This document shows, in pieces, positions 12,755 to 20,500 of a stretch of DNA of 22,867 nucleotides (its first letter is position 1; the number at the start of each line of letters is the position of its first letter). The translations under genes were made by a program, and so were the position numbers. The stretch covers positions 1 to 22,867 of the forward strand of contig NZ_QRMP01000040.1 in the NCBI RefSeq assembly GCF_003473295.1, read 5' to 3'. Under the pieces are notes generated by a model that was not told the DNA's origin, searched no databases, and saw only the letters and a list, made by a program, of their open reading frames with translations. This stretch comes from Parabacteroides sp. AM08-6. Lineage in GTDB: Bacteria > Bacteroidota > Bacteroidia > Bacteroidales > Tannerellaceae.

Positions 12755-13876
12755 ATGTTTTTAACGATTCAAACATTATTCGATGATGCGAACATTGTTT
12801 CCGCTATCATCAGACGTGTAAACGTAACGCGTAAGGACAAAATATACTGGCAACAGTATCTTGCTTTCCGTAGTGTAACAACCCGCGTATTCAAGGATTA
12901 TATCGGTTCTGTTACCGGGGTGATGGCTGGTTCAATCAATTCCCGTTTTGGTGAGAAGCCAATCCGTGAGCGTAGGAATATTGGTTCCGGCTATGGTGAG
13001 ATTGCCTATTTGGGTGATACTTACCAGATGTCTATCGACCGTCTTTCTGAATTGCAGGATTTGATTGATAAGTACAATGCTGCCAAACCTGCCGACCAAA
13101 AGGCAGCTATGGAAGAGATTGTAAACTTCTTAGTGGATGATTTCCGTCAAGTTATGCTTGCAGCCCACAAGCGTATGGATATTGTTGTCGGTGCTTTGTT
13201 GATGACAGGTGAAGCTACAGTCTATAACAAGGACGCAGCGATTACCTCTGGACATACAGACAATAAGTTGTTGGAAATTGGCCTTCCGTTTAACTTCATA
13301 AAGCCCGCTAAAGCGGATGTAGTTGTAGACAGTAAGAATGTGTTCATCTCTTACCTAAGAGAGAAGCTACAATCTCTGATTCCTGATTTCGGTGTGTACG
13401 CCAAGATGATTATGACCCGTGCTTCTTTCAACAAGCACGTTCTCGGTTCATCTGAATTTGGCGAACAGTACAAGATGATTCTCGGAACTAATGAGATGAA
13501 GTTGAGCACTGGTTTGATTTCATCTGACTTGGCTTCCGAGGTATTCAAAGGCATCGGCCTTCCTGGTATCGAAATCAAGGAAGATTACGTAAAAGATCAA
13601 ACGGGTAAGAACGTACAGATTTATGCGGACAATCGTATCACTCTGTTATCTTCCGACCAAATCGGCTATATGCGCCATCATACCCCGTATGAAAAAACAG
13701 ACCCGGTGGCAGGACGTACCTATATCCCGACAGACGGACAGATGCTTATTTCCAACTACCGTGACAAGAACGGTCGTTACATGGAATATACGGCAGAGTG
13801 GATTCCGCAAATCAGCAACCCGGATTTGATTACCAACTTCGACTTGAGCGATATTGCTTCAATCCAATCAGCATAA
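12755..13876 (+). CDS. Major capsid protein
   Basis: A 373-aa protein in the capsid position of the module. Internal segments such as RFGEKPIRERRNIGSGYGEI, a long helix with VDDFRQVMLAAHKRMDIVVG and a late strand region around ADNRITLLSSDQIGYMRHH followed by EWIPQISNPDL match the character of HK97-fold capsid proteins of Bacteroidetes phages. There is no N-terminal protease domain, and a separate scaffold gene precedes it. A strong Shine-Dalgarno before it supports high expression. I assign the fold from pattern and position; no catalytic residues apply. Confidence 0.88.
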   Translation: MFLTIQTLFDDANIVSAIIRRVNVTRKDKIYWQQYLAFRSVTTRVFKDYIGSVTGVMAGSINSRFGEKPIRERRNIGSGYGEIAYLGDTYQMSIDRLSELQDLIDKYNAAKPADQKAAMEEIVNFLVDDFRQVMLAAHKRMDIVVGALLMTGEATVYNKDAAITSGHTDNKLLEIGLPFNFIKPAKADVVVDSKNVFISYLREKLQSLIPDFGVYAKMIMTRASFNKHVLGSSEFGEQYKMILGTNEMKLSTGLISSDLASEVFKGIGLPGIEIKEDYVKDQTGKNVQIYADNRITLLSSDQIGYMRHHTPYEKTDPVAGRTYIPTDGQMLISNYRDKNGRYMEYTAEWIPQISNPDLITNFDLSDIASIQSA

Positions 13877-13886
13877 GGAGGTGACT

Positions 13887-14219
13887 ATGAAAGTAAAAGT
13901 TACAGAAGTCTTTCGTGATAAGTTTAACGGCAAGTATTACGAACCGGGGCAAGTTCTCGAAATTGAGGATGAAGCCCGTGTCGCAGACTTGGAAAGTCGC
14001 AAGTTGGCCGAACGTGTTGTAGTTCCCGAAGAAAAGAAGGAGATGAAAATCACCCTCTTTGAAAAGGAGTTCGAAAAGAAAGAGTTGGTTGAAGCCTTGA
14101 AATCTATTGGCGAGAAAGGTAACATGAACATGAAAGATGAAACTCTTTTGGCTAATGTTACTGCTTTGGACGAAGAAAAGACTTCGGCTTTGAAAAAGGC
14201 TTTAGGAATTGAGGCATGA
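13887..14219 (+). CDS. Small capsid-associated hypothetical protein, 110 aa
   Basis: I choose ATG 13887, which follows a GGAGGTGA ribosome binding site directly after the capsid stop; starts further upstream lie in the end of the capsid gene. The N-terminal part (KVTEVFRDKFNGKYYEPGQV and following) resembles a small SH3-like fold found next to capsid genes, and the C-terminal part is a charged helix pair ending EEKTSALKKALGIEA. Role unknown; a head-completion or capsid accessory function is inferred from position. Its stop overlaps the next ATG. Confidence 0.75.
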   Translation: MKVKVTEVFRDKFNGKYYEPGQVLEIEDEARVADLESRKLAERVVVPEEKKEMKITLFEKEFEKKELVEALKSIGEKGNMNMKDETLLANVTALDEEKTSALKKALGIEA

Positions 14220-14533
14220 CGGTAAACGACTACATACAGCAGAAGTTCCAGACCTTCGGCATTAACTTGTCGGAGGCTGACCTTTTGGATATGTGTCTTA
14301 CCTCTAAGATAAGCGGAGAGGATGAGATGAATGAGGATTGCTACGGTCGTGTCTCTGTGGCGATGGCGAAGTTCATCCCCTCTCTTTTACTTCGGGCCAC
14401 ATCTATCGGGGAAAGTGGTTTCTCAATGTCTTGGGACATTAAAGGGATTAAGGACTACTATTCTTTCTTGTGTAAGAAGTACGGGGTGAAAGACGAACTC
14501 AATACCGATAAACCCAAAGTCAAGTTCTTATGA
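14216..14533 (+). CDS. Head-tail connector (adaptor) protein, putative
   Basis: A helical 105-aa protein starting MTVNDYIQQKFQTFGINLSE, with the size and position of gp6/gp15-type adaptors that bind beneath the portal. It overlaps the upstream gene as ATGA and the downstream gene by 4 nt. Sequence identity to a named family is not something I can confirm, so the assignment is from position, helical content and length. Confidence 0.65.
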   Translation: MTVNDYIQQKFQTFGINLSEADLLDMCLTSKISGEDEMNEDCYGRVSVAMAKFIPSLLLRATSIGESGFSMSWDIKGIKDYYSFLCKKYGVKDELNTDKPKVKFL

Positions 14534-14844
14534 TATTCGCTCCACATAGATTAATGGTCAAGGTCGTGTCCGGTCCGTCATTTGACGAGGATATGAACCC
14601 AATTCCTTCAAAAGAGGATTGGATAGACTTCGGTTCCTGCCGGTGTGATGATAATGGCGTGATGAAGCAAATCTCCGTAAATGGGGTAATGTACGACTAT
14701 AATTATCATATAGTTTATGAGGGCGAGAAACTAAATGCAGGTACCGAGGTAAGAATCATGGATGGGGAAAGTGTGAGAGCTGAAGGAAAGGTTATCAAGT
14801 CCGGTAAGTCTAACTATTTCAAGTATGCGGAAATATGGTTGTAG
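14530..14844 (+). CDS. Head closure (stopper) protein, putative
   Basis: A 104-aa beta-rich protein (MIFAPHRLMVKVVSGPSFDE, then WIDFGSCRCDDNGVMKQISV, then VRIMDGESVRAEGKVIKSGK). Small beta-barrel proteins of this size follow the adaptor in siphophage neck modules and seal the DNA channel. The call rests on order and fold character. Overlaps both neighbours by a few nucleotides. Confidence 0.6.
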   Translation: MIFAPHRLMVKVVSGPSFDEDMNPIPSKEDWIDFGSCRCDDNGVMKQISVNGVMYDYNYHIVYEGEKLNAGTEVRIMDGESVRAEGKVIKSGKSNYFKYAEIWL

Positions 14845-15134
14845 ATTTTGACTTCTCAGATGTTGATGCGGCCTTTGATGAGTTCTATGAAGAGGTCAAA
14901 GAAGCGATGATTGAAGTAGGAGAGGAAGCCGTTCAGTACGCTAAGGATAATGGGGACTATCAGGACATCACCGGTACTCTTCGTAAATCTAACGAATATG
15001 AAGTAGATGAAACGGGATTGACGCTGAAGAATGAGACGGAATACGCCTCGTATGTAGAAGCTAAAGGATTTGAAGTATTGAGTGGTGCTGCCTTGGAAGC
15101 AGAAAAACTTTTAAAAGAGAAATTTGAAAAATGA
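14835..15134 (+). CDS. HK97 gp10-like neck protein
   Basis: A 99-aa acidic protein. GEEAVQYAKDNGDYQDITGT followed by LRKSNEY, a short strand, NETEYASYVEAKGFEVL and a terminal helix (AALEAEKLLKEKF) match the HK97 gp10 family of neck/tail-completion proteins, in which the DITGTLRKS motif is a landmark. It overlaps the preceding gene by 10 nt and the next by 4 nt. Confidence 0.8.
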   Translation: MVVDFDFSDVDAAFDEFYEEVKEAMIEVGEEAVQYAKDNGDYQDITGTLRKSNEYEVDETGLTLKNETEYASYVEAKGFEVLSGAALEAEKLLKEKFEK

Positions 15135-15853
15135 AAAAGTATATTGGAACAAAACAGTTGTTAGCTGTTGCGATGACATTAGGTGCTTATAATGAGTACC
15201 GTGGTTGGGAACAACCCGAAAACGAAGACCCGAATGCAGATGGCTATTTGGTAGAATATCTGGATGGTGGTAAACCGAATGACGAACGACATAAAGGTTA
15301 CATTAGTTGGTCGCCTAAGGACGTGTTTGAAAAGGCGTATCAAGTGGCAGAAACTCACATAGACCGTTTATGTATCGAGAAGAAAGACCTTGCAGATAAG
15401 TTTGAAAAATGCTCTGCTTTTGTCCGTTCTGACAAATTTCGTGAGGTGGTAAAGGATGACATTCAAGCGTTTTTACTCGTGTTGCAACGTGAATTAATGG
15501 GAAGATATAATCAAGTTTTAGATTATAGGCTTTTTGAAAAATCTTTCCGTATGGAACACATGAGTTTCGGTATGGCAATCGAAGCACTTAAATACGGTCT
15601 TGCTGTACGCAGAAGTGGCTGGAACGGTAAGGGTTTATTTGTTGTAAAACAAATCCCTGCTCATATCACCGAAGAGATTATCCCAAAGATGCAATCATTA
15701 CCGCAGTCAGCGAAAGACCTTATTCTGAAAGGGAAGGGCTTTGTAGATTACACTTCGCAGTGCCTTATCTACAATGAGAATACCGGACGTGCTGATTCTT
15801 GGGTCCCATCTATCAGTGATGTGTTTGCAGAAGATTGGGAGGTTGTTGGATAA
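15131..15853 (+). CDS. Three-domain protein with C-terminal DUF2829 (Tad2-like)
   Basis: A 240-aa fusion. Residues 1-70 (MKKYIGTKQLLAVAMTLGAY ... GYISWSPKDVFEKAY) are a short domain common at the start of phage accessory proteins. Residues 75-134 (HIDRLCIEKKDLADKFEKCS ... LQRELMGRYNQVLDYRL) resemble the crAss001_48-related domain. Residues 144-239 (MSFGMAIEALKYGLAVRRSG-WNGKG ... SDVFAEDWEVV) match DUF2829, the family of Tad2, an anti-Thoeris protein that sequesters the immune signal gcADPR. The gene sits among head-tail genes, overlapping both neighbours, although it is not a neck protein by sequence. An anti-defence role is inferred from the family; not all DUF2829 members are proven inhibitors. 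Confidence 0.8.
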   Translation: MKKYIGTKQLLAVAMTLGAYNEYRGWEQPENEDPNADGYLVEYLDGGKPNDERHKGYISWSPKDVFEKAYQVAETHIDRLCIEKKDLADKFEKCSAFVRSDKFREVVKDDIQAFLLVLQRELMGRYNQVLDYRLFEKSFRMEHMSFGMAIEALKYGLAVRRSGWNGKGLFVVKQIPAHITEEIIPKMQSLPQSAKDLILKGKGFVDYTSQCLIYNENTGRADSWVPSISDVFAEDWEVVG

Positions 15854-16236
15854 TGATAGTAACAGGCGACATAGAAACTATTCTGGTTCGGGACTTGAAG
15901 CCGTTCGGTATCCCTACTTACAAGAAGGATGCGATACCGGAAGGGGAAGTCACCGAAGAGAGGATAACCGTCATTCCGAAAGAACCCAAACCGGGAACTT
16001 ACTGGAATAAAGGTTTCGTTGAAGTGAATTTCTGTGTGCCTGATATTAACGGAATGGCAAATAAAAAGAGGTTGACTGAATTAGAGCGGCAAGCGTCCGG
16101 CTTACGTTCTGTTTCCTCTTTTGACGGTTCTACCTATCGTTACAAGGTCTATTCTACCCATCAAGAGAAAGATGCACCGTTAAAATGTCATTTTGTGAAT
16201 GTGAAAATAATGTTTGAAGTTTTAAATGTGAGATAA
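15853..16236 (+). CDS. Tail terminator-like protein, putative
   Basis: A 127-aa protein from ATG 15853 (MIVTGDIETILVRDLKPFGI), which overlaps the previous stop as TAATG; an upstream GTG-type start would add six residues inside the preceding gene. It contains a Pro/Glu-rich turn region (VIPKEPKPGTYWNKGFVEVN) and a terminal strand (HFVNVKIMFEVLNVR), consistent with the alpha/beta fold of tail terminators that cap the tail tube. It lies directly before the tail tube gene, the usual place. Family not confirmed. Confidence 0.65.
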   Translation: MIVTGDIETILVRDLKPFGIPTYKKDAIPEGEVTEERITVIPKEPKPGTYWNKGFVEVNFCVPDINGMANKKRLTELERQASGLRSVSSFDGSTYRYKVYSTHQEKDAPLKCHFVNVKIMFEVLNVR

Positions 16237-16238
16237 TT

Positions 16239-16766
16239 ATGGCAGAGAATAAAAAAGTCGTTGTTGTAAACCTTCAGAAGCTGGAGGTTGCGCCGATCGG
16301 GGCTGATGGTTCCGAAGGTACTGTTTTCGAAGAAGTTCCGGTAGTCCACGAGGACACTTTCACCTATGAGGATGAAGATCCTACAGTTACGGATTATAAG
16401 GATGTAGCCGGAAATACCTATTATTCCTCAAAGAAACCGGGTGCGGTTAAAATCAATGCCTCTATTGGTATGTATGATCTTGAAACTAAGGCTAAGTTCC
16501 AGGGAGGTAAATTTACAGCCGGTGAGGGTGGTAAGCCCGGGACATGGGAACGTGCTGACCATGTAGAGAGTAAAGAGTTTACCGCTCGTGGCACAACGGA
16601 GGACGGTGTGAGAATCATTTTTCCACGTGCAGGTGTTACTGCTTCGGGTAAGGCAAATGAAAAAGCGATAGGTCTTGCACTTGTCTTTACTGCGTTGAAG
16701 CCGATAAAGGATGGTGTTCCTATTGAACGCTGGGAAGACGGAGAAGATACTACTCCGCAAGGCTAA
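16239..16766 (+). CDS. Major tail tube protein, putative
   Basis: A 175-aa beta-rich acidic protein located between the tail terminator and the tail chaperone genes, as expected for the major tail protein. It contains an N-terminal strand (KKVVVVNLQKLEVAPIG), a long loop with VFEEVPVVHEDTFTYEDEDP, and a C-terminal region (KAIGLALVFTALKPIKDGVP). It starts from ATTATG after a 2-nt gap. A GNRA-loop hairpin follows the gene. Confidence 0.75.
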   Translation: MAENKKVVVVNLQKLEVAPIGADGSEGTVFEEVPVVHEDTFTYEDEDPTVTDYKDVAGNTYYSSKKPGAVKINASIGMYDLETKAKFQGGKFTAGEGGKPGTWERADHVESKEFTARGTTEDGVRIIFPRAGVTASGKANEKAIGLALVFTALKPIKDGVPIERWEDGEDTTPQG

Positions 16767-16781
16767 ATATTAATGTGTAAT

Positions 16782-16805
16782 GGGGGGGGTGAGAGATCAC
16801 CCTCT
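16782..16805 (+). other. Poly-G tract and GAGA-tetraloop hairpin
   Basis: Eight consecutive G (16782-16789) begin a stem in which GGGTGA (16787-16792) pairs with TCACCC (16797-16802) around a GAGA loop; with G-T pairs the stem can reach 9 bp. It lies between the tail tube and chaperone genes, with no T-run long enough for a good terminator (TCTAATTTCT follows). It may protect the abundant tail-tube mRNA or lower expression of the chaperones, in the manner of the early tetraloop hairpins. Confidence 0.5.
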
Positions 16806-16817
16806 AATTTCTAAATC

Positions 16818-17234
16818 ATGAATGAGGCAGCAAAAAATATATCAGATTTGATTTCTGGGGATTATTGTAAAACGATAATAATAGCAGGGAAAGTCCATAT
16901 AATAAAATCTCCATCTGTAAAAGTAATGATGCGGGCTATTAAGTATTTAAGTCATGTGGATATACCATCTGATACAAGTGCGACCGAGTTGCTTAAAATC
17001 GTTTCCGAAAACACGGATAACATAGTCAAAGGCTTGGCTTATCTTGTAGTAGGTGATGTTCCTGACTTTGAGAATCAGGTCAAAGATAAAATCGAAGAGA
17101 TACGATCCGGAACGCATGAGGAATTTTATAACGCTTTTCTTGTAGCGTTTAATCTTATTGTAGGAAAAGATTTTTTCGTAGTCTGCCAGTTAGCGATGGA
17201 ACTGGCAAATCTGACAGTAAAACCAAAATTGTAG
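16818..17234 (+). CDS. Tail assembly chaperone (gpG-like)
   Basis: A 138-aa helical protein placed between tail tube and tape measure, the position of the lambda gpG chaperone that keeps the tape measure soluble. It has no recognisable catalytic motif. Frame 0 ends at TAG 17232-17234 just after CCA AAA TTG; the -1 frame then stays open to 17437 and gives a convincing C-terminal extension, so the gene is expected to make two proteins (see the next entry). Confidence 0.8.
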   Translation: MNEAAKNISDLISGDYCKTIIIAGKVHIIKSPSVKVMMRAIKYLSHVDIPSDTSATELLKIVSENTDNIVKGLAYLVVGDVPDFENQVKDKIEEIRSGTHEEFYNAFLVAFNLIVGKDFFVVCQLAMELANLTVKPKL

Positions 17235-17437
17235 GGGGCGATACCATCGCCGGAAATATTGCTTCGTTTATGGATGATTTGCATCTTTCTTATCGAGAGG
17301 TGTATGAGGAACTTCCATATCTTCTTTTACTTTTAATGAGTGCAGATAAACCGAGAGCTGTCTATGAGGACAAAGAAAAAAAAGAAGTAATAAAAATGTC
17401 GGGGAAGGATCTTCTGAGACAAAAGAGAGGCGGGTAG
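16818..17437 (+). CDS. Tail assembly chaperone, -1 frameshift product (gpGT-like)
   Basis: If ribosomes slip by -1 at A-AAA-TTG (17225-17231), the product continues IVGGDTIAGNIASFMDDLHL, then SYREVYEELPYLLLLLMSAD, to KRGG at TAG 17435-17437, giving about 206 aa. The Lys codon AAA can re-pair perfectly on the preceding A. A 6-bp stem, GGCGAT (17237-17242) with ATCGCC (17246-17251), begins 5 nt after the slip site, the usual place for a stimulator, and the zero-frame stop lies between. The slip heptamer is not the canonical type; T-TTT-TTC at 17171-17177 is an alternative. Two-frame chaperones are conserved in siphophages. Confidence 0.75.
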
Positions 17438-17458
17438 TTAGTCCGCCTCTTTTATTTT
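17426..17458 (+). terminator. Intrinsic terminator after tail chaperones
   Basis: AGAGGCGG (17426-17433) pairs with CCGCCTCT (17443-17450) around a 9-nt loop, followed by TTTATTTT. It contains the stop codon of the frameshift product and its T-run runs into promoter-like element copy C. Confidence 0.85.
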
Positions 17459-17530
17459 ACGACAACAGCTTAATTGTCATATATCCTTTTCCCTAAAATT
17501 CTCTCACTCCATTTGTCTAATGTACTTTTA
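17456..17530 (+). promoter_or_regulatory. Phage promoter-like element, copy C
   Basis: TTTAC is followed by GACAAC (17461-17466), a 6-nt spacer and ATTGTC (17473-17478), CAT, and TACTTTTA at 17523-17530, exactly 44 nt after the palindrome as in copies A and B. It lies directly on the end of a terminator and 15 nt before the tape-measure ATG. It would start a separate tail-tip transcription unit. Confidence 0.65.
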
Positions 17531-17545
17531 TCCAAAACAATATAT

Positions 17546-20500
17546 ATGCCAGGTTTAGTATTTCATGTAGATTCTGACTATCAGAAAGTTATTAAGTTAC
17601 GGGAGGAGATTGATAAATTAAAATCGACTCTTTCCGGCATGGATGGTAATACCCCTCCAGCGACTCTTCGTGCAATGGAAGTTCAGTTATCGAAGAATAT
17701 TAAGGAACTGGACACAATGGTATCGGCTGCTGTTAAAGCAGGTAATGAACTGGATCAGAATTTCAAGGATAAGATATATCAAAGCTCTTCTGCATTAAAT
17801 GACCTAACAGACAAGATTATTAATCAGAAGTCGGTAGTTAGAGATGTTGAATCTGACGTGAAGAGGCTTGCTGCCACTTATGCTAACCTTGGCAAGTTTA
17901 ATACAAATAGTGACCAGATACTATCTGAACTTACTGCGGCAAAAAAGGCGTTAGATGAAGAAAAAGCGACACTTTTCGGTCTCCAACAAGAACAGGCAAA
18001 ATCTCGTTTGTCTGTAAAGAAGCTGAAAGACGAGTATGCTCTTTATAAAAAAACGGCTGGTGATGTTGTGGTCTCCAATAAGGAGATGTTGAATGCTATT
18101 CAATCTATTCCCGGACCTGTTGGGCAAGTCGCTACATCAATTAAGACATTAACAAAAGCATCACTTACTTTTATCGCAACTCCAATAGGTGCGGTACTGG
18201 CAGCTATTTCAGCGGGTTTGGCCGCTTTAACTTCATGGTTCAATAGAACGGAAGAAGGCCAGAATGCCTTAAATGTGGCGAGCGCATATTTTAAGCAGAC
18301 TTTGGATAGTGTACTTGATGTTGTTGATGATGTAGGGGAATGGCTGTATAAGGCCTTCACAAAGCCCAAAGAGGCTTTGACTGATTTAACGGACTTTCTC
18401 GAAGGACAGGTTATGAATCGCCTGAAAGCTGTGGGGAAAATGGGAGAGTCCATTTGGAAAATATTTTCCGGCGATTTCTCTGCTGGCCTAAGTGGTTTGG
18501 AAAATGCTTATTTACAAGGGATAACTGGCATAGAAGATGCCGGAAGCAAGTTGTCTTCATTTATGGATGAGACAAATAAAAAAGCAGAGCAGAGAATGGC
18601 TATCGCTGAAAAACAGAATGCGTTAGATGTTAAAGAACGAGAAAACTTAATTGAACGTGCCAAATTAGAGGCGAAAATCAATGAATTAAGGGAGAAGGCT
18701 TATGATGAAAGTGTTTCTGAGTCGGAACGATCCAAGGCGATAAAAGAGGCATCGAAATTGACTGATGAGATGTTCAATAAGGAAATAGAGCTTGCTAAGG
18801 AAAGATATGAAATAATAAGGGACACGAACGCTTTATCTCATTCTAATAAAGACGCTAAACAAAAAGAAGCACAAGCGGAAGCCGAGCTTAGCAGATTAGA
18901 GGCGCAACGATCTGCCGCACAAAGAATGCTGTTAAGGCAATCTAATAGATTTAATCGCTCAAATTCCGATAATAAGGAACTCGAAAAGCAAAAAGCGATC
19001 TATAAAGAATTACTCGACCTTCGTCTTCAGAACCAACAGGTCGAGATAAACCTTATGAAAGAAGGTTCCGAAAAGAAGATCGCCCAAATAAATCTCGACT
19101 ATGACAAAGAGATAGCCGCTATTCTCGCGAAAGAGAAAGAGTGGAAAGACGCTCAAGACGGTAAGCTAACTAAAGAGCAAACGGTTGAGATACGGACTGC
19201 TTTGGTCAATTCCTACGTGAAGAAAGAGAAGTCAACCGGATTGGTTAGCAGTGAACAACTGGCCGAGGAAAAGCGCATGATGAACGAGTACCTGAAGGAG
19301 TACGGTTCATACATGGAGAAGCGACAGGCAGTTACTGAACTCTATAATGAGAAGATTTCAAAAGCTCTTACTTCAGGAGAGAAACTCTCTCTAGGTGAAG
19401 AGATGAAAAAAGCTCTGGCCGCAGTCGATGACGAGGCCCAGAAGAAAACGTCCATCATAACGAAGCTATTTTCCGACATGAGTAAGCGGACAGTGGCCGA
19501 TATTCGTGCTATTGCCAAAGAAGCTCAGGAGATGCTTGATTATGTCAATAGCGGAGAGTTCAAGACTGGCTCGGACGGTAATGGATTGTTCGGTTTGACT
19601 AAAGATCAATTCGACATCCTCTCAAAGTCCCCGGAGAAGTTACAGGCCATCAAAGACGAAATCGCCAACGTTAACCGTGAAGCGGACCAATGCGAGACTG
19701 CCTTTAACAAGATGTCCGGTGGGTTGAAAAAGGTCTTTGCCGCCGGTGATGATGCCAGAAAGCTAAAAGAAGGTCTTGCCGAGATTGAGGAAGGCATGAA
19801 CGACATCATGCAGGCCGGGCAATTCCTCTCTGAAACATTCTCCAAATTAGGTGATGCTTTCGGTGGTGCGTTTAGTGGCATAGCAGAAGGACTTAATGTT
19901 GTAATGGACACGATGTCTTCTGCCATGAATGGTGCTAAAGCCGGGGCTATGTTCGGACAGATTGGTATGGCTGCCGGTGCAGCTATCGGGGTGGTTACTT
20001 CTTTGGCCGGTGCTATTGCCAAAATCCACGACAAGAAGAACGAGAAACGTATTGAGCGGTTACAAGAACAGATTGACACGCTTGATAAGTCTTACGAAAA
20101 ACTTGGCAAGGAGATAGATAAGGCTTATTCCAAAGATGCCTCTAAGTTGATTGAGCAGAATAACAAGCGCCTTGAACAGCAGAAAGTCCTTATCCAGCAA
20201 CAGATACGTGAAGAGCAGGACAAGAAGAAAACGGACAAGGATAGGATTAAGGATTGGCAGAACCAGATTGACGAAATCAATCAAGCTATTGCTGATAATA
20301 AGGAGAAGGCAGAAGATGCCATTTTCGGGGAAGACCTGAAATCTGCTATTGAAAATTTTGCCAATGCACAAGCAGAAGCTTGGGCTTCCGGTGAAAACAG
20401 GGCTGAATCGGCTAAAGATACGGTCAAGAGGATGATGCGCCAGATGGTCACAGAATCCATCAAGGCAGCAACTGACTCTTCCGGGGCAATGGAGAAAATT

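Noticed and set aside
17171..17177. T-TTT-TTC as the main frameshift site in the tail chaperone
   Set aside because: It is a canonical heptamer in the right frame, but no stem follows at the proper distance and the -1 reading after it (RSLPVSDGTGKS) is less like the family than the frame-0 sequence; kept only as an alternative.
17474..17545. A 24-residue N-terminal extension of the tape measure from a TTG start
   Set aside because: These codons lie inside promoter-like element C, downstream of its palindrome, and would be partly upstream of the predicted transcript start; ATG 17546 gives a typical tape-measure N-terminus.
19606..20079. 157-aa minus-strand ORF within the tape measure
   Set aside because: Antisense shadow of the coiled-coil and hydrophobic region of the tape measure; its Pro/Ala/Ser-rich composition is a by-product of the sense codons.
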